DNA of 64,000 nucleotides, taken from Pratylenchus scribneri. Lineage: Eukaryota; Nematoda; Chromadorea; Rhabditida; Pratylenchidae. The stretch is taken from contig JAQSEB010000059.1 of the NCBI GenBank assembly GCA_030063045.1, positions 310,001-374,000 on the forward strand. The letters are read 5' to 3'. The notes below the pieces were generated by a model, which was not told the DNA's origin, made no database searches, and was given only the letters and a program-made list of their open reading frames with translations. Shown one piece after another: positions 1-10,789 of the stretch. The translations under genes were made by a program, and so were the position numbers. Positions within the stretch are counted from its first letter, which is position 1. Each line of letters opens with the position of its first letter.

Positions 1-1859
1 TTTTAGTGGAACTCCGCTGAATTCTATCCAAACGGAAGGATTGACCGCTTCCACATCAACCGTTTTGAACAATTTGATTGCCTCCTCCCGATTGAGCCTA
101 ATTGAATTTTCCGCCTATATTACAAAAAATTTGAAGGCCGAAGAAGGCAGAGACGGATTTGATAAAACAGAAATTGTTCACATTTCCAAAATTTCCGGTA
201 AATTAATAAAATAATTGGTAAAAATTCGGTTGGTACCCTCCCAATTTTCGTTAAAAAGAAAATATTTTTTTTGTCTAAGTGCTTTAGGTGGTTTTTTTCC
301 GAGTCAGTGTATCAAAATTGTTTTAAATGGTTCAAAAACCGGTTTAAAAATTTTATAGTCCAAAAACCGGTTTAAAATTTAATTTTATAGGTTCCAAAAC
401 CGGTTTAAAAATTTTATAGTCCAAAAACCGGTTTAAAATTTAATTTTATAGGTTCCAAAACCGGTTTAAAAATTTTATAGTCCAAAAACCGGTTTAAAAA
501 TTTTATAGGTTCCAAAACCGGTTTAAAAATTTTATAGTCCAAAAACCGGTTTAAAATTTAATTTTATAGGTTCCAAAACCGGTTTAAAAATTTTATGGTT
601 CAAAAACCGGTTTAAAAATTTAATTTCAGGCCAACCGCCAAACCAAAAACTATACCAAATAATTTAAATTTATTTCAATTTTTAGATGCACCGCTGGAAC
701 GAATCAGCATTGATTTAATCCAATCAAAATATCCACCAATTTTGCAAGAATTATTCAAAAAAGGACCGGCCGACGCATTTTTCCTCGCAAAATGTTGGGC
801 AAATATGAATTTTGATAATAGCGATGAACAGAATTCACTTTTTGCCGTGGATTCTTTCTATGAATCGGCGGAGAAATTTGACATAACTGGTTCGAAAATT
901 ATTTTAATAATTTTTTATAATTTTAATATTTTAAAGTTTCCACCAAAGTTTGCAGTTTTGGGAATGAAGTTGTCGAGAAAGTTGAGGTAATAATGGAATT
1001 AAAATTAATCGATAATATGTAAAATGTAAAAAAAACATCGAAAATACCGAAAATTGTTATAATGGTTCAATGGTTTAAAACTTAAAGCCAAAACCTTAAA
1101 CCCAATCGATAGATCTTATCAAATCGCATTATTTGATTATGTTTTGGCTTGGGTTTAACCAATTCTAACTTAGTTTTGAACCATTAAACCAAAATTGGTA
1201 ATTGGTTTAAACCGTTTAATACCCTTTAATTGTTGACCAAACCAAAATGGGTTTAAACCGTTTAATACCCTTTAATTGTTGACCAAACCAAAATGGGTTT
1301 AAACCGTTTAATGCCCTTTAATTGTTGACCAAACCATAACAAATTATATACCATTCAATGCGTCTTGACCAGCTCTATCCAATTATGGTTATATGGTTTG
1401 TGAATGTAGGACAAACCCTTCCTTAAACCATTATAATTAAATCCAAAATTAAATAAACCACCTCTTCAGGTCTATTCGCCCACAAATGACGATGTTGATG
1501 AAAAGTCGGCGACGGGAAATGTTTGGCAATTTAAACTCAACCGGTCGCCAATGTGTGAATATATGGTTTAAAACCGATTAAATCCATAAAACAATAAATC
1601 AATAATTTTAAGGTCCGATTCATTTCGGAGCTGAAGAAATTGACCGAGCCCGCATTGATGAACAGCGTTTTGGAGAATTTTACAGGTAATTTTGTAAGGA
1701 TTTTTATTTAATTTTACTTTTTTTTTAGTCCTGCAAATTGTGACCAACAAAATGACCGATGAAACGTTGATGGTTTTGGCATTCATTTTCGACATCAGAG
1801 AAGATGGCGAAGATGAAATTTACACAAATGTTTATCGACTGACGGATGAATCCAATTGA
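1..1859 (+). CDS. egl-44: TEAD/scalloped-type transcription factor, 3' part
   Basis: This is the C-terminal, YAP-binding half of a TEAD transcription factor; the N-terminal TEA DNA-binding domain lies outside the window. Exons read by hand are 7-197, 686-899, 937-986, 1470-1565, 1613-1685 and 1729-1859. Joined, they give the family landmarks in order: a strand with LIEFSAYI, then [60 protein letters not shown] and a final VYRLTDE before the stop. These align along the whole YAP-binding fold, so the family call is firm. In animals TEAD proteins bind DNA and recruit YAP/TAZ or Vestigial-type coactivators in the nucleus; the Caenorhabditis member is EGL-44. The second intron on this fragment (198-685) holds a CCGGTTT minisatellite and the fourth (987-1469) a 46-bp-repeat element. 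No damage is visible in the part seen. Confidence 0.9.
315..630. repeat. AACCGGTTT minisatellite in TEAD intron
   Basis: About ten units of a 25-34 bp repeat with the palindromic core aaccggttt, spaced by aaaattttatag or aatttaatttt. It lies wholly inside the intron between the first two exons seen. Confidence 0.9.
1052..1438 (+). mobile_element. MITE-46 copy 1 (TIR element with 46-bp internal repeats)
   Basis: Starts ttataatggtt and ends with the inverted aaccattataa. Inside are about three units of a 46-bp repeat (core gggtttaaaccgtttaat), then the family-specific side with ccattcaatgcgtcttgacc and gaatgtaggacaaaccc. It sits in a TEAD intron. Confidence 0.8.
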
Positions 1860-2779
1860 TTGAATTTACATTTATTATGGGATTAATCACAATAATAACA
1901 CACATTTGAGAAGTGCCATTTACATTTTATTCATCATCATACCACTTAATTTTATTATTAAATCCATTACATTAATTTTTTTAATTTTTTTTTTTCAATT
2001 TTTTATGTATTTATGCAGCTCAACCCCAACTCCCATTTTCCCCTCTCCACCATTTATTTTGTACACTCTTCTCATCAAATCCATCCATAAAAGCACTCCA
2101 CTAAATTGAATCCACAATTTCTTTGCCAAAATTAATTTGTGAAACCTCATCCATCATTATTATTGTGCGAGAATAAATAAATTCATGTGAGAATAATGGA
2201 TTGTTTATTTGAATACTTTCTGGAAAATTTTGATTAATTAAAAAATGTTCAAAAATTTGATTTAAAAAATTTTTGAAAAATAAGAAAATTTTAAAAATTT
2301 GATTTAAAAATTTTTTGAAAAATTGGCTTAAAAATTTGCGAAAAAATTTGATTTAAAAAATTTTCCAAATTTGGATTACAAAAAATTTTTGAAAAATTGA
2401 ATTTTTAGAAAAATTTAATTAAAAATCCTTCCGGAAAATTAATTAAAAATTAGAAAAAAGAATTTTAAAAATTATCAGAAAATGTCTAAAAAAATTTCAA
2501 AAAATGTAAAAAAAAATTTCAAAAATAAAATAAAATTTTGAAAAACTTTTTGGAATATTTAATTTAAAAAACTTACAGAAATTTAAATTTCGATCGAATT
2601 CATTAACATTTATTATTAAAAAACGAAAGCTAAAAATAAAAAATCAAATACGAACAAAATACAAAATTGCGAAATTATCAAAATAAAAAAAATACAAAAC
2701 ATATCCCTGAAATTATATTTGTTTGGGAATCAACAAAAAAAGCAATTTTGTACGGTCATTTCATCATTCATAATCATAA
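1860..2779. other. AT-rich convergent intergenic spacer
   Basis: Space between the 3' ends of the TEAD gene (+) and the transporter gene (-). It is very AT-rich, with runs of aaaatttttgaaaaa-like sequence from about 2220 to 2560. No gene was seen. It presumably holds both 3' UTRs. Confidence 0.6.
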
Positions 2780-5700
2780 TCATTCCTGCGCTTTTTGATT
2801 CTCTGCCGTTGCTTTTGCCTCATTCATTTGCAGCATTTCAACATTTGATTCGTCCGTCTTCATTTCACCTTTAAAACGTAATGGAATATTTATGAAATTG
2901 CTAAGTTATTTATAATGGTTCAATGGTTTATCCCAGACCGATAAATTTTATACCAAATGATGAAAAGGAATTAATCTAATAAAATGCATCATTTGATTAT
3001 GTTTTGGCTATGGGTTTAACCAATTCTGACTTAGTTTTGAACCATTAAACCAAAATGGGTTTAACCCGTTTAATACCCTTTAATTGTTGACCAAACCAAA
3101 ATGGGTTTAAACCGTTTAATACCCTTTAATTGTTGATCAAACCAAAATGGGTTTAAACCGTTTAATACCCTTTAATTGTTGACTAAACCAAAATGGGTTT
3201 AAACCGTTTAATACCCTTTAATTGTTGACCAAACCAAAATGGGTTTAAACCGTTTAATACCCTTTAATTGTTGACTAAACCAAAATGGGTTTAAACCGTT
3301 TAATACCCTTTAATTGTTGATCAAACCAAAATGGGTTTAAACCGTTTAATACCCTTTAATTGTTGACTAAACCAAAATGGGTTTAAACCGTTTAATACCC
3401 TTTAATTGTTGACCAAACCAAAATGGGTTTAAACCGTTTAATACCCTTTAATTGTTGACTAAACCAAAATGGGTTTAAACCGTTTAATACCCTTTAATTG
3501 TTGACCAGCTCTATCCAATTTTGGGTATATTTGGTTTGTGAATGTAGGACATAAACCCTTCCGAAACCATTAATTATTTTGGCTATTTACCTTTGTTTTT
3601 ATCATCCAATTGACTGAGCAGGACACCGCGTTCCACTTCCATTCGACGCAGTTTTGGACGGAAAAGTAGGACGAGGAAAAGCACAATTGAAGTTGCAATT
3701 ACGGACATAATCTAAAAATAAAATTAATTTAAAATATTCGAAATTTCCATACAATGACGGATAGCGTGAAATCCATGGGCTCAACAGTTTGATCGGCCCC
3801 CGTGATTGAAGTTATATTTCCATGGCCACAAGTTGGAGCAGGTTCTTTCAGATGTTCATATTCGGTCACTTTTTTCAGTGTGCACACCTGAATTTATCGA
3901 TTGGATATTAGTACATAAAAATTATCATAATTGTTTTTAAAGGGAGGGTTCAGGGTTTGTCCTACATTCACAAACCAAATATAACCAAAATTGGATAGAG
4001 CTGGTCAAGACGCATTGAATGGTATATAATTTGTTATGGTTTGGTCAACAATTAAAGGGTATTAAACGGTTTAAACCCATTTTAGTTTGGTCAACAATTA
4101 AAGGGTATTAAACGGTTTAAACCCATTTTGGTTTGGTCAACAATTAAAGGGTATTAAACGGTTTAAACCCATTTTGGTTTGGTCAACAATTAAAGGGTAT
4201 TAAACGGTTTAAACCCATTTTAGTTTGGTCAACAATTAAAGGGTATTAAACGGTTTAAACCCATTTTGGTTTGGTCAACAATTAAAGGGTATTAAATGGT
4301 TTAAACCCATTTTGGTTTGATCAACAATTAAAGGGTATTAAACGGTTTAAACCCATTTTGGTTTAATGGTTCAAAACTAAGTTAGAATTGGTTAAACCCA
4401 TTGCCAAAATCAAAATTAAATTATGAGTTTTGACGAGATCTATCCATTGAGCTTAAGGTTTATGGGTATAGGATAAATTTCTGAACTATTTTATTAATTT
4501 TTAATTAAAATATTTTATTAACCTCATATTCCCTATAATCCGGTTGCAATGGTTTTGCCGCCGTTTTCATCACCGATAAATAGATGATCGTTTGAATTTG
4601 ACCGCTGAGCACCACCAATCCGGTTGAAGTTGTCTCCGAAACGGGATAAGTGCATTCGGCAGAAAGTTGAAGGCCAACGGGATAAACAGCCAATCCAAAT
4701 ACGCCAAACACGAAACAGGCCAAAAGAATGAACACATCCAGTCCACGGTGGAGGATGAGCTATGATTTTTTGATTAAATATTTTAAAAAATTTTGTCAAT
4801 ATTTTTTGCTCAAAATATTGTATTTCGTCTATATTGTAGAATATATTAATATTAAAATGTCTAAATTTTATGTCCGCAGAGCGGCTTCGAACCCGAGACC
4901 CCAAATTTTGAAAAACTGAATCCGTTTGGGTCGAAAATTTTCAGAAAATTCTATGGTGGAAAATTTTCTAAAAATTCTTAAGGTCAAAATTTTTCAAAAT
5001 TTTTAAGGTAGAAAATTTTTGAAAAAAAAATTTAAAAAATCTTAATAAACATAAAATCAGCCAAAACCTAAGGTATACCTGTAGAAAAAGAAGACCAAAA
5101 ACGACGGCAATTGCCATGGACACTTTCATTGTCTCTTCATAAAGTTTAGTTTTGTCAACAACGAAACCTAAAAATTTCCAATTGAATTTTTAAGCAAATA
5201 TTATTGAACTTACTTGCACTGGTGGCCCCAACAACTCCGCCAGTGATCAGAAGAGCCGATGTAAATCCACTGAATAAATTTGTATAGCCACTGGGGCAAA
5301 GGAGCTGTTGCATCAAAGTATCTGTGCGAAACATGAAATTAAATACAATTTATGCTAATTTTTATTCAATTAGTTTATTGATTTACTAATGTTCTAAAAA
5401 TTTAAGGTCTACCTAAAACTTAAGGTCGGCAAAAGGTCTACCTATTAAAAAAAATAAGGTCTACCTTTAAAACCTCAGGACTCAGGTCTCTAGACTTAAA
5501 AAACTCAAGGTCTACCAAAAACTTTAGGTATTTTCCAATATGCTTACAAAGTGTGTTGAACATCCCAATGCCACAGCCCATAACCACCAAAAGGACCAAA
5601 TATTGTTTGCTGGTGAAGCACATTTTTATTCCTAAATTAATTAACATTATTGTGATTAAGTTTATATTAATAAATAAACCTTGAAGAAATGGATAACTCT

Positions 5701-6731
5701 GTTGGCTCGCACTAATTGTTGGCGGAATCTTAGGCTCGGATCGCTAAAATTGAATGAGTTTTTTATTTTAAAATTAATGTTACCGTAATGGTCAATGAAG
5801 CCAAAACCGTCAATAGGATGCTTGGAATTGCAAAAATAATATTCAAAATTCGCACCTTTGACAAAACAAAAAATTGATATTAAAATTTTCGGATCCTAAT
5901 TTAAAAACCTCTTCGCATGTATAAACAATCATTGGACTAATCAAATTTGCCAGAAGCACTCCAAGGGGATTTGACATAACACCAATTGTGGTGGCCAAAG
6001 TCCGTTGATCATCCGGGAACCATGCGGCCGCAACCTTAAATTTATTGAAATATTTTACAAAAATGTTTTTATAAACCTTGGTTGGTAGAAACATAATAAA
6101 CGGATAGGCGAGTGCCGCAATCCCCTGACCCAGAATTCCAACCGGGAAACGTAAATGTGGCATTGAGTCGGGGAAAAATGAGCTGGTCAGGCGGATGAGT
6201 GCTCCACTGCCATTTGCCCAAGCTGCAATTAAAATTGACCAACGAAGTCCTTAAAATATTGAAATTGGACATTTTCAAACACAAATTGAACACTTACCAA
6301 AATAACCACCAGTCCACATTGCAACAATTCCCACCGGGATTGTAACGAAAATGTAGACGGCTGAGAAATAAATTGTCGAATCCTTTCCATAATAGGTGTC
6401 AACATGATTTGAAATTGGCGAAAATGCAATCCAAATCATTGTGTTCAAATTGTTCAGCAAAGCCACCACGGCGAGAATTATCCAACGGCGTTGATAGGTT
6501 TTCAATAGAATACGTTGTTCCGTGGGCTCTTTCTCTTGACATTCTCCCAGCGAGCTGACTGCTTTCACCGGATCAATTATCTAAAATTAAATGTTGTGAA
6601 TCAGTAAAAGAAAACGATAAATTAACCTGTACTTGTTTTTGTGGAAGAAGTTGCTTTTCTTCGCTTTTGTCCTTTAAAATATTTTTCGCATCAGCTTCTT
6701 CTCTAACCACTTGGATTTCAGTATTTTTCAT
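2780..6731 (-). CDS. SLC49/FLVCR-family MFS transporter
   Basis: A multi-exon gene for a 12-helix major facilitator protein. From the start at 6731 the reading runs through a charged N-terminal tail and RRWIILAVVALLNNLNTMIW at helix 1. Then come WIAFSPISNHV, the helix 2-3 segment VPVGIV-like/MWTGGYFG, LGQGIAALAYPFIMFLPTKV, AAWFPDDQRTLATTIGVMSN with PLGVLLANL, a central loop, GFVVDKTKLYEETMKVSMA and AVYPVGLQLSAECTYPVSET. A cysteine-bearing extracellular loop, a last helix and a short tail ending NQKAQE follow. The WFP..R..A..IGV..NPLG and ECTYPV..ETTS.G motifs are typical of SLC49 proteins; the second looks closer to SLC49A3/A4 than to the haem or choline exporters FLVCR1/2. Substrate cannot be told. 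Two MITE-46 copies sit in its introns (2911-3578, 3925-4480). The final exon joins in frame (acceptor near 2875). Confidence 0.82.
2911..3578 (+). mobile_element. MITE-46 copy 2, expanded internal array
   Basis: Left end ataatggttcaatggttt, right end gaaaccatta, with about nine to ten near-perfect 46-bp units between 3055 and 3500 (atgggt at 3055, 3101, 3147). It is the longest copy and lies in the last intron of the transporter gene. Confidence 0.85.
3925..4480 (-). mobile_element. MITE-46 copy 3
   Basis: Reverse-orientation copy: gtttgtcctacattcac at 3957, then about seven 46-bp units to 4360 and the gttagaattggttaaaccc side. It is in the transporter intron next to copy 2, so two oppositely oriented copies flank the exon at about 3710-3895. 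Confidence 0.82.
4740..4935 (-). repeat. SINE-like repeat (tRNA-like B box), partial
   Basis: Contains gcttcgaacccgagacc, the reverse complement of an RNA polymerase III B-box-like ggttcgaa core, next to the aaaatttt flank shared with other copies. It is in a transporter intron. Confidence 0.5.
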
Positions 6732-7374
6732 TTCTTAATCTCGTATTTAAAAATCTAATCTATAATAAATGTAGTTTGATTAAATCAATGAATTTTATTG
6801 ATTGGCAAAATTGATAATTAAATGATTGACATTTACCTATGAATTGTGATTGTGAGTTCTTCTTGACTTGATAATTGATATAAATAATTTTCGTGAGTTG
6901 GGATGGGGCGTTGGGGGTTGGGTGGATGTTTAGCGAAAAAAAAGGTCATTTATGTACAAACCATGTTTTTGAGTTTTGCATTGATAAAAATAAAACATAA
7001 AATGATCTTTTGAAATAAAGGTTTTCCAACCCGCGCCCGTTAAATCCAAAAACGTCACATTGGTTTTTTTTGGTTTAATCCTTGAAAAATGATGAAAAAA
7101 AAAAACCGGTTTGGATAAAATGTCTTAAAACCCGCCGCCTGCGCCTGCGTGCGATGCGCCGCGCCCGCTTCGCTTTTTCTTTTTTCACTTGAGGCTTGAG
7201 GCTCGGCTCGCTGAACTGAGGTGAGGCAGCGAGCAACAGCGATGCCGAAATCCTAAACCGAAACTACAAATATTTATTAATAGCTTTTGCCCAATTTTTT
7301 CCAATTGAATTAATTAAAAAATTTTTTTCAAGAAAAGTTTTATTTTACAACAAATCAATTAAAAAGTTGAAAAA
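6732..7374. promoter_or_regulatory. Divergent promoter region with GC-rich patch
   Basis: Lies between the starts of the transporter (-) and ZC3H15 (+). At 7128-7250 a GC-rich stretch (gcgcctgcgtgcgatgcgcc) stands out in AT-rich surroundings and is a plausible shared core promoter. A tttttttcaag acceptor-like site ends near 7332, 43 bases before the ZC3H15 start, and may be a trans-splice site. These are inferences from position and composition. Confidence 0.45.
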
Positions 7375-9215
7375 ATGCCACCGAAAAATGCACCACCAAA
7401 AAATAAAAAGGAAGAAAAGAAAAAGCAAGAGGCACTTAAGGACAAAACATTTGGAATGAAGAACAAAAAGTTACGGGCACAAATCGAGAAAAATGTAAAA
7501 GCTTTTGACTTGTTTCAGTTTAACCTTTTAATCCTTGGATAGATCATGGGTGGCGCCTCTAAACAATATCAACAACAATCGAAAAAGAAAGAGGAAGAAG
7601 ACCTTAAGGATATGTCAAAAATTTTTAAACCGGTTGCTCAGGTTTCAAACCAGAAAGTAAGCGCAGGTATATTTTCATTCAATAACTTTTACATTTGGTT
7701 CTGTTTTTTAGATGTCGATCCAAAATCAGTGCTTTGCGTTTTTTTCAAGCAGGGGATGTGCACAAAAGGGTAATTTTAAAATTATAAATTAGTAATTTTC
7801 TCCCAATTTTTTTAGAAACAAATGCAAGTTCAGCCATGATTTATCAACACAACAAAAAACGGCCAAGAAAAATTTGTACGTTGACAGTCGTGACCTTTCC
7901 AACGAAAAGAATATTGAAGGTTTATTTTATATTTTAGTGTTAAAATTTCATTTCAATCTCTCATCAGAAACTAACGAAAATTGGGATGAAAAAACACTGC
8001 AGGACGTGGCCGAAAAGAAGCATGGTGAAAAGGATAGGAAAAGGCCAAATCAAACGGACATTGTATAGCCAAATAAAATTCCATTTTCGGATATAAATTT
8101 TGGCTTTAGGTCTGCAAATATTTCCTTGAGGCCGTCGAGAATGCCAAATATGGATGGTAATGGTATTACGGTTAAATATTAAATAAAATTAATTAATTAA
8201 AAATAAGGTTTTGGGAATGTCCAAATGGAGCCGACGCGTGCATTTATAGGTAAAATATTCAAAAAATAATTAAAATTAATTTTAAATGAATTTAAGGCAT
8301 GCCCTCCCGCCTGGCTATATTTTGAAAAAGGATCGGAAGAAAATGGAGGAACAGAATCGTCTTTCGAAAATAACGCTGGAAGAATACATCGAAAATGAGG
8401 TTAAATTTAAATAATAATTAATTAAAAGATGAGCACTTTTTAAGAGGACGAAGCTTGTTGACAAGGAATTGACCAAAATCACTGCCGAAACATTTTTGCT
8501 ATGGAAGGTTAAAATTAATATTTTAATTGAGTAATTCGAATTAATGTTCACAGAAACGGAAAATGCGTGAGAAAAAACAAGCGAAAATGCAAAGTGAAAA
8601 GAACAAATTGGCAACATTCAAAGCTGGAAAACAAGTAAAAATATTTATCATTTAATTAAAATAATATTCCCTCCATTTAGACTGGTCTCTCCGGCCGTGA
8701 ACTGTTCACATTCAATCCCGATTTTATTGCTGAAAGTAACAATGAGGCTAAAACCGGAGCGGATGGCGGCGATGAGGGGGGAGGTGATGTGGCCCAATAT
8801 GAACATGAAGGGAGCGATAATGGAGAGGTTTTGATATTTTTTATAAATATTAAATTTATAACTAAACCAAAAAACCTTTAACTTTTTTACTATTCAATAA
8901 ACGAAAAAACCTTTAACTTTTTAGGCTGATCAAATGCAAGCTTTCGAAATTGATGACCGAACATTCCAAGCAATGGATGAAGAAGGCAATTTTGTGGAAT
9001 TGGACGAAGAAATCGCAGATGAACCGACGGCACAAAAGAAGACAAATGAACTAATTTTTAATGAGGATTTATTTGATGAAGAACATTTGCCAACTTCCTC
9101 TGATGAAGATGAAGAAGAGGGGGATGAAGAACAGGAACAAGGGACCAGCCAAGGAATCACCAAACAAAATATGGATGATGACAGTTCTTTGTGTGAAAAG
9201 CTCAATAAAATTTAA
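7375..9215 (+). CDS. ZC3H15 / DFRP1 (CCCH zinc-finger) homologue
   Basis: The protein starts [20 protein letters not shown] and carries [10 protein letters not shown], as in ZC3H15. It then has [18 protein letters not shown] with a CCCH finger of spacing C-x7-C-x5-C-x3-H, a [10 protein letters not shown] segment, [20 protein letters not shown] leading into a second finger ending [11 protein letters not shown], the [19 protein letters not shown] block, [13 protein letters not shown], and an acidic tail ([20 protein letters not shown]). In other animals ZC3H15 is a cytoplasmic partner of the GTPase DRG1, stabilises it, and associates with ribosomes. Introns are short with TTTTAG-like acceptors; the ATT-to-GTC junction near 8065-8109 and the codon split at TGG near 8155 both keep frame. 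It is the first gene of a closely spaced + strand set. The family match covers nearly the full length. Confidence 0.92.
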
Positions 9216-9399
9216 TGTAGTGACATTCTTCCAATTGATATTGATTAATTTTGTTGTTTATGTTTATTTCGTTTAAAATATACTATACGTCGTCACGTGT
9301 CTTTTGGTTGGCATAAATTATATTCGCCTTTTTATTGATTATTGTTATTATTGATTGAATTTTCATTCAAATTACCTTTAATCATTTAATTTTTATTAT

Positions 9400-9476
9400 T
9401 AAATTAATTTCATTTTATTCCAGCAAATAAATCCACATTCGTCAAATTTTAACTTTAACATATTAATTTCATTTCA
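9400..9476 (+). promoter_or_regulatory. Candidate trans-splice acceptor upstream of coiled-coil gene
   Basis: A pyrimidine-rich ttttattccag ends at 9423, 54 bases before the next ATG, and no in-frame upstream exon was seen. A similar attccag lies before TRA2. This suggests spliced-leader addition; it is an inference. Confidence 0.4.
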
Positions 9477-10459
9477 ATGAGCAAAGAAGAAGGTCGAAAA
9501 CGTAAATCCTGTCTCATTGGTGTAAGTACATCACTAGTTGCTTATTTTTTTTTAAATTAAAATGGCTTTTAAGGGTCGAAATGAAAGCAATGAGGGAAGT
9601 GGAAGCAGTGAACATGAAGAAAGCGGAACACAAAGGTTGGTCTAAAATTTATTAAATTGGTTTATAATATTAAATGGTTAATGTTTTACTACACTAAATA
9701 AAAATAAATTAATTTGCATAAAACAAATATCGAAATTTTTTTTCCACATTTTAGGGACAATTTGGAGAGGAAATTCATCAAAGCCAGCCGAAAACTGAAG
9801 AAGGCCAGCGAAAAACTGGAAAAGGCCAGTGAAGTTGCCGAGGCATTGAGGTCCAGTGCAGAAGCAAAGGATGAAGTTGTCAAAGCATTGAGGTCCAGTG
9901 CAGAAGCAAAGGATGAAGTTGCCAAAGCATTGCGCAAAATTACCGTTCTGAGTGTTGAAAAGGAGAAATTGTCCAATCAATTGGTTGGTTTTTTGAATAA
10001 TTTTTGCATGAAATTAATTTTAGCATAAGAATTAATATTAAAAAATTAAATACTTATTTTTACAAATTTCTAACCTGCTTTTTATAGAGCAATGCCAACC
10101 TTGAGCTTCTCGATTTGAAAAATGCATTGACCTCGCGTGGTGCCATCGAATTATTCGAGGATAGGCATGGATTTCCTGACAATCAGAAAACACGACGACA
10201 AAAATATGTCGACTTATTCAACAGTGATGCAGATTTTCGACAGAATGTTTACAATGCATTTCATCCACAATTTGTGAGGGCAACGGATGTCGGAAAGTTT
10301 GCCGTGAAACTCTATAAATCGGCCAGTGATCATGTTCACAAATTTCTAAGACATGGCAGCAAAGCGGTCGTTAACAAAGATAATAAATTCCATCCCAAAG
10401 ATTTAAAATTGCTGAAAGCTATCTGCGAAAATTTGAATATGAATGTCGAATTTAAATGA
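9477..10459 (+). CDS. Coiled-coil protein of unknown function
   Basis: I do not recognise this family. Four exons join in frame: MSKEEGRKRKSCLIG, an acidic/serine segment (GRNESNEGSGSSEHEESG), a lysine- and alanine-rich coiled coil from about 9754, and a last exon from 10088 to the stop. The coiled coil contains two identical 42-base units (14 residues, ALRSSAEAKDEV core) at about 9840-9925, so it has grown by recent tandem duplication. The last exon is about 120 residues, basic and aromatic, with RHGFPDNQKTRRQKYVDLF, KFAVKLYKSASDHVHKFLRH and a final LKLLKAICENLNMNVEFK; it looks like a folded domain but matches nothing I can name. Total is roughly 235 residues. No signal peptide or membrane helix is evident. 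It lies between ZC3H15 and TRA2 on the same strand, possibly in one operon. Confidence 0.75.
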
Positions 10460-10789
10460 TCAAAGCACAAAAAATTTCAAACATGTTTTTAAAATTTCAT
10501 CCTAACTCAATCTTTTTATTTCAAATTTATTTTATGTGATGATATATTTTTGCTCAAGAATTTACAATCAATTTTAACATGTAATCTCATTTATGTCAAT
10601 ATTTTTATACATTTTTTTTGAATAAATTTTTCGCCAACTTATTGAATTACCCATTTTTAATAATTTGTTTGATTTTACAAATTTCAAATTATCTTGATTC
10701 TTTTTTTTTTAATTAAAATTGCAAATTTTGACTTTCATTCATTCCAGTAAATAATTCCGAATACATTACTAATAAACAAAATTGCCAAA
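10460..10789 (+). promoter_or_regulatory. Spacer with candidate trans-splice acceptor before TRA2
   Basis: AT-rich 330-bp gap. An attcattccag tract ends at 10747, 42 bases before the TRA2 start. It and the bases after it (aaataattcc) resemble the tract before the preceding gene (aaataaatcc). Confidence 0.4.
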
